Assembly: GCF_030407495.1 (NCBI RefSeq)
Contig: NZ_JASDDG010000037.1
Span: 1 to 37,034, forward strand
DNA: 37,034 nucleotides
Source of the DNA: Arthrobacter sp. APC 3897
GTDB taxonomy: Bacteria; Actinomycetota; Actinomycetes; Actinomycetales; Micrococcaceae
Reading direction: 5' to 3'
Under the pieces are notes generated by a model. It made no database searches. It was not told the DNA's origin and saw nothing but the letters and a program-made list of their open reading frames with translations. How positions within the stretch are numbered: the first letter of the stretch is position 1; the number at the start of each line of letters is the position of its first letter. This document shows positions 32,854-37,034 of the stretch, in pieces. Made by a program: the position numbers and the translations under genes.

Positions 32854-33645
32854 ACTACAGCAGCAAACAATGCCTCTTCCACGCCTTCCGCAGGCTCCGC
32901 CGTCGTCCGCTCCGACGGCCGCGCCCCTGACCAGCTGCGCGACATCACCATTACCCGCGGCTGGTCCAAGCAGGCGGAAGGCTCGGCACTGATCGAGTTC
33001 GGCAACACCAAGGTGCTGTGCACCGCCTCGCTGACTGCCGGTGTTCCGCGCTGGCTCAAAGGCGAGGGCAAGGGCTGGGTTACCGCCGAATACGCCATGC
33101 TGCCTCGCGCCACGAACACCCGCAACGACCGCGAATCGGTCAAGGGCAAGCTCGGCGGCCGCACCCACGAGATTTCCCGGCTGATCGGACGCTCACTGCG
33201 TTCGATTATCGATACCAAGGCCCTCGGCGAGAACACCATTGTCCTGGACTGCGACGTGCTGCAGGCCGACGGCGGCACCCGCACCGCGGCGATCACCGGC
33301 GCTTACGTGGCCCTCGCCGATGCCCTGGCCTGGGCCAAGGACAACAAGCTGATTGCGCGTAACGCGCAGCCCCTGCTGGACACGGTGGCGGCCATCAGCG
33401 TGGGCATCATCGACGGCGTACCCATGCTGGACCTGCCCTACGTTGAAGACGTCCGGGCCGAAACCGACATGAACGTGGTGGTCACCGGTTCCGGCAAATT
33501 CGTCGAGGTGCAGGGCACCGCCGAAGGTGCGCCGTTTGACCGTGACGAGCTGAACGCCCTGCTGGACCTGGCCCTGCTGGGCACATCAGAGCTGGCCGAA
33601 ATCCAGCGCCGCACCCTGGGGGAATCCCGCGGGGAAACCGCATGA
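32851..33645 (+). CDS. rph: Ribonuclease PH
   Basis: 264 aa phosphorolytic 3'-exoribonuclease that trims tRNA and rRNA ends. Conserved stretches: [46 protein letters not shown] (basic patch), [15 protein letters not shown] and [20 protein letters not shown]. About 18 extra Ser/Ala-rich residues precede the core. The stop overlaps the rdgB start (ATGA). Length and motifs are normal. Confidence 0.96.
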   Translation: MTTAANNASSTPSAGSAVVRSDGRAPDQLRDITITRGWSKQAEGSALIEFGNTKVLCTASLTAGVPRWLKGEGKGWVTAEYAMLPRATNTRNDRESVKGKLGGRTHEISRLIGRSLRSIIDTKALGENTIVLDCDVLQADGGTRTAAITGAYVALADALAWAKDNKLIARNAQPLLDTVAAISVGIIDGVPMLDLPYVEDVRAETDMNVVVTGSGKFVEVQGTAEGAPFDRDELNALLDLALLGTSELAEIQRRTLGESRGETA

Positions 33646-34274
33646 GCACCGCAGCGCCAACCGAACCCCGGCTGGTCCTGGCCACCAGGAACCCCGGCAA
33701 GCTGCGGGAGCTGCGGGAATTGCTGCGCGGACGGATTCAGGGACTCGACGTGGATACCCAGGTCATTGATGCGGCTGCCGCGGGAGTTCCGGACGTTCCC
33801 GAAACGGGCGTAACTTTCGAAGCCAACTCGCTGCTCAAGGCACGCGCGGTGGCAGAAGCCACCGGTCTTGCCGCTATTGCCGATGACTCCGGCCTGGCTG
33901 TGGATGTGCTGGGCGGGGCTCCGGGCATCTTCTCCGCCCGCTGGTCCGGCCGGCACGGCGACGACGCCGCCAACCTGGACCTGCTGCTGCGCCAGCTGGC
34001 AGACATCGGGGAAGAACACCGCGGGGCGGCCTTCGTCTGCGCCGCGGCGCTGGCCCTGCCCGGCGGACACACCGCGGTGGAACGGGCCGAACTGCGCGGG
34101 ACGCTTCTCGCAGCACCGCGCGGAAACGGCGGATTCGGCTATGACCCGATCCTGCGCCCGGTAGGGTACGACCGCAGCTGCGCAGAGCTCTCGGCGGAGG
34201 AGAAAAACGCCATCAGCCACCGCGGACAGGCCTTCCGCGCCCTGCTTCCGGCCATCGTGGAGGCCCTGGCCTGA
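33642..34274 (+). CDS. rdgB: RdgB/HAM1-family XTP/dITP pyrophosphatase
   Basis: 210 aa. Removes non-canonical purine nucleotides (ITP, XTP, dITP). Motifs: [12 protein letters not shown] (13-24), [22 protein letters not shown] with catalytic acidic residues, [11 protein letters not shown] and SHRGQAF near the C-terminus. It is translationally coupled to rph, as in other actinobacteria. Confidence 0.95.
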   Translation: MSTAAPTEPRLVLATRNPGKLRELRELLRGRIQGLDVDTQVIDAAAAGVPDVPETGVTFEANSLLKARAVAEATGLAAIADDSGLAVDVLGGAPGIFSARWSGRHGDDAANLDLLLRQLADIGEEHRGAAFVCAAALALPGGHTAVERAELRGTLLAAPRGNGGFGYDPILRPVGYDRSCAELSAEEKNAISHRGQAFRALLPAIVEALA

Positions 34275-34332
34275 GTCGCCGCGGACGCGGCAGAGAGGTT
34301 CCTGCAGCGTCCGCAGCCCGGCCCCCCGGCAC

Positions 34333-34351
34333 GCCGGTGAAAGCCGGTGAA
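34333..34351 (+). repeat. Short direct repeat GCCGGTGAA upstream of the DedA gene
   Basis: Two copies of GCCGGTGAA (34333-34341 and 34343-34351) have a 10-bp period, about one helical turn, 64 nt before the start codon. This could be a binding site for a regulator; a chance duplication in GC-rich DNA is equally possible. Confidence 0.35.
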
Positions 34352-34414
34352 TTGGCCGCCGGACGGTGTCGGGTTACCACCGGGGCGCCTCCGTAAGGCA
34401 GAATTGGGGTCAAT

Positions 34415-35113
34415 ATGACTACACAGATCCTTGCCTCAGCTGCCACCGCCAATACCGACGGATCGGCGCTGGGAGGGGTCGCTGACTGGGCCGTCAACGT
34501 CATGGAGACCATCGGTGCTCCCGGCGCAGGCCTGGCCATCGCCCTGGAGAACCTCTTTCCGCCGCTGCCCAGCGAGGTGATCCTGCCGCTGGCCGGATTC
34601 ACCGCCAGCCAGGGCAACTTCTCGATTATCGAAGCCCTCATCTGGACCACTCTCGGCTCCGTCGTGGGTGCCTGGGCGCTGTACGGACTCGGCGCCTGGC
34701 TGGGCCGGAACCGGATGCGTGCCCTGGTCTCGAAGGTCCCCCTGGTGGACCTGGAGGACGTGGACAAGGTGGAAGCCTGGTTCAACCGGCACGGTTACAA
34801 AGCGGTGTTCTTTGGCCGGATGATCCCCATCTTCCGCAGCCTCATCTCCATTCCTGCAGGTATTGAACGGATGCCCATCTGGAAGTTCCTGGGCCTGACC
34901 ACCGCGGGCAGCCTCATTTGGAACTCCATCTTTGTCTTTTCCGGGTTCTACCTGGGCGAGAGCTGGCACGTGGTGGAGGAATACGCCGGGGTCTTCCAGA
35001 AGGTCGTCATTGCGGCGTGTGTCCTGATTGCCGTGTGGTACGTGGTGAGCAAGGTCCGCTCGCACCGCCGCAAGAAGGCAGCCCCTCCGGTCCAGACGGT
35101 CGACGGCGAATAG
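34415..35113 (+). CDS. DedA family membrane protein
   Basis: 232 aa. Four to six hydrophobic segments; the re-entrant signature ENLFPPLPSEVILPLAGF (about 45-62) and the conserved FFGRMIPIFRSLISIPAG (about 130-147) with the essential arginines are clear. DedA proteins act as lipid transporters/scramblases (for example undecaprenyl-phosphate recycling) and affect membrane energetics. A basic C-terminal tail (SHRRKKAAP) faces the cytoplasm. GGGG precedes the ATG by 5 nt, and the gene stands alone. Confidence 0.92.
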   Translation: MTTQILASAATANTDGSALGGVADWAVNVMETIGAPGAGLAIALENLFPPLPSEVILPLAGFTASQGNFSIIEALIWTTLGSVVGAWALYGLGAWLGRNRMRALVSKVPLVDLEDVDKVEAWFNRHGYKAVFFGRMIPIFRSLISIPAGIERMPIWKFLGLTTAGSLIWNSIFVFSGFYLGESWHVVEEYAGVFQKVVIAACVLIAVWYVVSKVRSHRRKKAAPPVQTVDGE

Positions 35114-35156
35114 GGTCCGCATCCCTCTGCCTCACCGCAGTCCAGAAGAACGGCCC

Positions 35157-35215
35157 CACATCTGCCTTCACAGACGTGCGGCTGCGCAGAACCCGCTTGA
35201 CCAGAACCAGATGTG
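35157..35215 (+). other. Mutually exclusive inverted repeats in the DedA-exonuclease gap
   Basis: CACATCTG (35157-35164) can pair with CAGACGTG (35171-35178; 7 of 8 positions, 6-nt loop) or with CAGATGTG (35208-35215; all 8 positions). The two structures cannot coexist. The pattern resembles a small attenuator but has no U-run and may be chance. Confidence 0.35.
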
Positions 35216-35241
35216 AACAGAACTAAGGAACCGAACACCGC

Positions 35242-36258
35242 GTGGGAATTGAATTCACGGCCATTGACTTCGAAACGGCCAACGGATTCCGGGGCTCGCC
35301 CTGTTCGGTGGGACTGGTCAAGGTGCGGGACGGCGCCGTCGCAGATCAAGTGTCCTGGCTGATGCGCCCGCCGGCCGGCCACGATTTTTTCGATCCCCGC
35401 AACACCCGTATCCACGGCATCGAAGCCCCCATGGTGGCCGGTGCGCCCCGCTTCGGAGAACTGTTTCCGGAGATCGGCGCGTTTATCGGGGATGACCTCC
35501 TGGTGGCCCACAACGCCGCCTTTGACATGGGGGTCATCCGCTCCGCACTGGAGGTTTCCGGCCTGCCCGGGCCCGCCTATGACTACACCTGTTCCGTGGT
35601 GCATTCCCGCCGAACCTATTCGCTGGTGTCGCATTCCCTGCCGTTCGCGGCCGAGGCTGCGGGAGTACCGCTGAAGAACCACCACGACGCCGCGGAGGAC
35701 GCCCGCGCCTGCGCGGGAATCATGCTGGATATCGTGCGCCGCGCCGGTGCTGCGGATATGCCCGGCTTTTTCGCTGCGCAGGGCATGGTGCCCTCCCGGA
35801 TGCCGGCCTATGTGCCCGGCGTCGACCCGTTGTCCAAAGCGACCCGGGCTGCACTGGAACGCGGAACCGGTTCGGAAACCAAGGCTGCCGCCTCCGGTTG
35901 GACGGGCTGGCCGGTGGAGGGGGAGAACCCGCCGCCCAACCCGTTCGCTGACAGCAGCCACCCGCTGTACGGACAAACCGTGGTGTTCAGCGGAAACCTC
36001 GGCATGTCCCGCCAATCGGCCAAGAAGCTTGCCGCTGATCTGGGGGCCAGGCCCGCGTCCGGCGTCACCCGTGCCACCACCGTGCTGGTCATGGGAGACG
36101 GGTTTGAATCCGGGGACCTGCGCAACGGCGTTCTGACGGGCAAGGCCCGCCGGGTCCTGGATTTGCACGGCAAGGGCCAGCGCATTGAGGTGCTCTCGGA
36201 ACCGGAGTTCCTGCGGATGATCGACGGGACCTGGCCCGGAACGCTCCGGCAGGCTTAG
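35242..36258 (+). CDS. DEDDh 3'-5' exonuclease with C-terminal BRCT-like domain
   Basis: 338 aa. An epsilon-type exonuclease domain (1-165) has all five metal/catalytic residues: D9 and E11 (IDFETAN), D95 (HNAAFD), H148 and D153 (HDAAED). After a linker with PPPNPF, residues about 246-335 (LYGQTVVFSGNLGMSRQSA, then VTRATTVLVMGD) match a BRCT domain as found in NAD-dependent ligases and such exonucleases. It is likely a DNA-repair or proofreading accessory enzyme and not the replicative epsilon subunit. The start is GTG with AAGGA 12 nt upstream. Confidence 0.9.
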   Translation: MGIEFTAIDFETANGFRGSPCSVGLVKVRDGAVADQVSWLMRPPAGHDFFDPRNTRIHGIEAPMVAGAPRFGELFPEIGAFIGDDLLVAHNAAFDMGVIRSALEVSGLPGPAYDYTCSVVHSRRTYSLVSHSLPFAAEAAGVPLKNHHDAAEDARACAGIMLDIVRRAGAADMPGFFAAQGMVPSRMPAYVPGVDPLSKATRAALERGTGSETKAAASGWTGWPVEGENPPPNPFADSSHPLYGQTVVFSGNLGMSRQSAKKLAADLGARPASGVTRATTVLVMGDGFESGDLRNGVLTGKARRVLDLHGKGQRIEVLSEPEFLRMIDGTWPGTLRQA

Positions 36259-36275
36259 CCCGCCGTCCCGGACCG

Positions 36276-36308
36276 AAGACCGGGCCCGCACCTCTGGCCC
36301 GCGGTCTT
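36276..36308. terminator. Bidirectional terminator-like hairpin
   Basis: AAGACC-GGGCC (36276-36286) pairs with GGCCC and GGTCTT (36296-36300, 36303-36308) with a 2-nt bulge and a 9-nt loop. It lies between two convergent genes, and its right arm overlaps the stop codon of the ADP-ribosylglycohydrolase gene. Confidence 0.6.
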
Positions 36309-37034
36309 AACCGGCAGTGGTTGCGGCGGTGAACTGCCGGGCCATCTCTTCGACCACGCTGCGGCCCTCCAGGGCGGCCAGCCACTGGTCCGGCAGCGCT
36401 TCGGTGCCGTACAGCGTGCCCAGGATGTTGCCGGCGACTGAGCCGGTGGAGTCGCTGTCGCCGTCGTGGTTTACGGCCAGTGCCAGGGCAGCGCGGAAGT
36501 GTTCTTCCGGCGTGGCGGCTGACGCCGTTGCCAGGGCCGCGTAGAGGCCGATCGCCAGTGCTTCTTCAGCCACCCACCCTTCACCCAGGGCTGCGGTCAG
36601 TTCCTCCGGAGGCACCGGGCCGGATTCGGCCAGGGACACCGCGGCAGCCAGCCGCTGTGCCAACTCGGGCACTCCGCTGACCTCCGCCCGCTCCAATGCC
36701 GCACCGGCGGCACCCTGCAGGGAAGCCGCCGGGTCCAGGAGGTCGTGGATCAGGGTGGAAAACACGGCAGCGCTGTGCAGTGCCGACGGGTGCCCGTGGG
36801 TGAGTGCAGCGGCGTCTTCGCTGAGCCGGTACACCATGTCCTTTTCCACGTAGGGAAGCAGGCCAAAGGGAGCCGAGCGCATCACAGTGCCGCAGCCCTT
36901 GGAACCGGGGTTGACCGGCCGGGCCTTGGTGCCCATGTCCGGCCCGGACAATCCGGAAATGCAGGCATTCCCGGGCGCGCGGCGCTGGTGCAGGACAGTC
37001 TGCGCATCAATCCACCGGGAGGGCGGGCTGGGAG
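36307..37034 (-). CDS. ADP-ribosylglycohydrolase family protein (5' part outside the window)
   Basis: At least 242 codons; the frame stays open to the right edge, so the N-terminus is missing. Upstream of any possible internal start the frame reads VLHQRRAPGNACISGL, a hallmark of the family, then NPGSKGCGTVMRSAPFGLLP and, near the C-terminus, NHDGDSDSTGSVAGNILG, the di-metal binding motif. Members remove ADP-ribose from proteins or nucleic acids, or hydrolyse related ADP-ribosyl compounds. The N-terminal metal ligands cannot be checked here. Substrate unknown. Confidence 0.88.
   Translation of the reverse strand, partial: PSPPSRWIDAQTVLHQRRAPGNACISGLSGPDMGTKARPVNPGSKGCGTVMRSAPFGLLPYVEKDMVYRLSEDAAALTHGHPSALHSAAVFSTLIHDLLDPAASLQGAAGAALERAEVSGVPELAQRLAAAVSLAESGPVPPEELTAALGEGWVAEEALAIGLYAALATASAATPEEHFRAALALAVNHDGDSDSTGSVAGNILGTLYGTEALPDQWLAALEGRSVVEEMARQFTAATTAG

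Overview
The window is high-GC actinobacterial chromosome and looks like a Micrococcaceae/Arthrobacter-type organism. Evidence seen in the sequence: GC-rich third codon positions, an actinobacterial-length AtpH (271 aa), a tail-less AtpC, DUF2550 and murA directly after the atp operon, NucS in place of a classical mismatch-repair gene, a ClpS-DUF2017 pair, and many starts that look leaderless. It is core-genome sequence. No tRNA, rRNA, insertion sequence, phage gene or CRISPR array was found.

Layout. 1-4.0 kb: surface-polysaccharide genes (a family 2 glycosyltransferase on the minus strand; a FlaA1/CapD-like nucleotide-sugar dehydratase/epimerase translationally coupled to a WecA/TagO-like lipid-linked sugar-phosphate transferase). 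4.0-12.0 kb: complete F1Fo ATP synthase operon atpI-atpZ-atpB-E-F-H-A-G-D-C, with conspicuous RNA hairpins in the leader, between atpB and atpE, and between atpA and atpG. 12.0-13.7 kb: DUF2550 and murA (Cys-to-Asp type). 13.7-15.7 kb: bidirectional terminator, cold-shock gene with a long structured leader, nucS, and a small zinc-ribbon-like protein. 15.7-21.2 kb: AI-2E/PerM-family permease, a large multi-pass/secreted protein, a cysteine-free thioredoxin-TPR protein (CnoX/YbbN-like) and an Old Yellow Enzyme. 21.3-27.2 kb: an ABC exporter pair preceded by a tiny overlapping ORF, then DUF3039, an MFS transporter and an SF2 helicase. 27.2-27.8 kb: a gene-free, repeat-rich interval. 27.8-34.3 kb: pncB-pncA (NAD salvage) divergent from clpS-DUF2017, then murI, an Rv1339-like metallo-hydrolase, rph and rdgB, an arrangement resembling the Mycobacterium tuberculosis Rv1330c-Rv1341 region without its mec-cysO-cysM-rhomboid block. 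34.4-37.0 kb: a DedA protein, a DEDDh exonuclease with a C-terminal BRCT-like domain, and a 5'-truncated ADP-ribosylglycohydrolase running off the right edge.

The most unusual signals are non-coding. (1) A 360-bp cluster at 27.29-27.65 kb holds six copies, in both orientations, of a motif around CAGATAACGGGC. (2) A 9-codon, apparently leaderless ORF overlaps the start of the ABC ATPase. (3) A recurrent TAnnnT-N6/7-start arrangement lies at eight gene starts and points to leaderless transcription. (4) Strong hairpins lie inside the atp operon. (5) The cold-shock leader is structured. All function statements are by reading motifs; no database search was possible.
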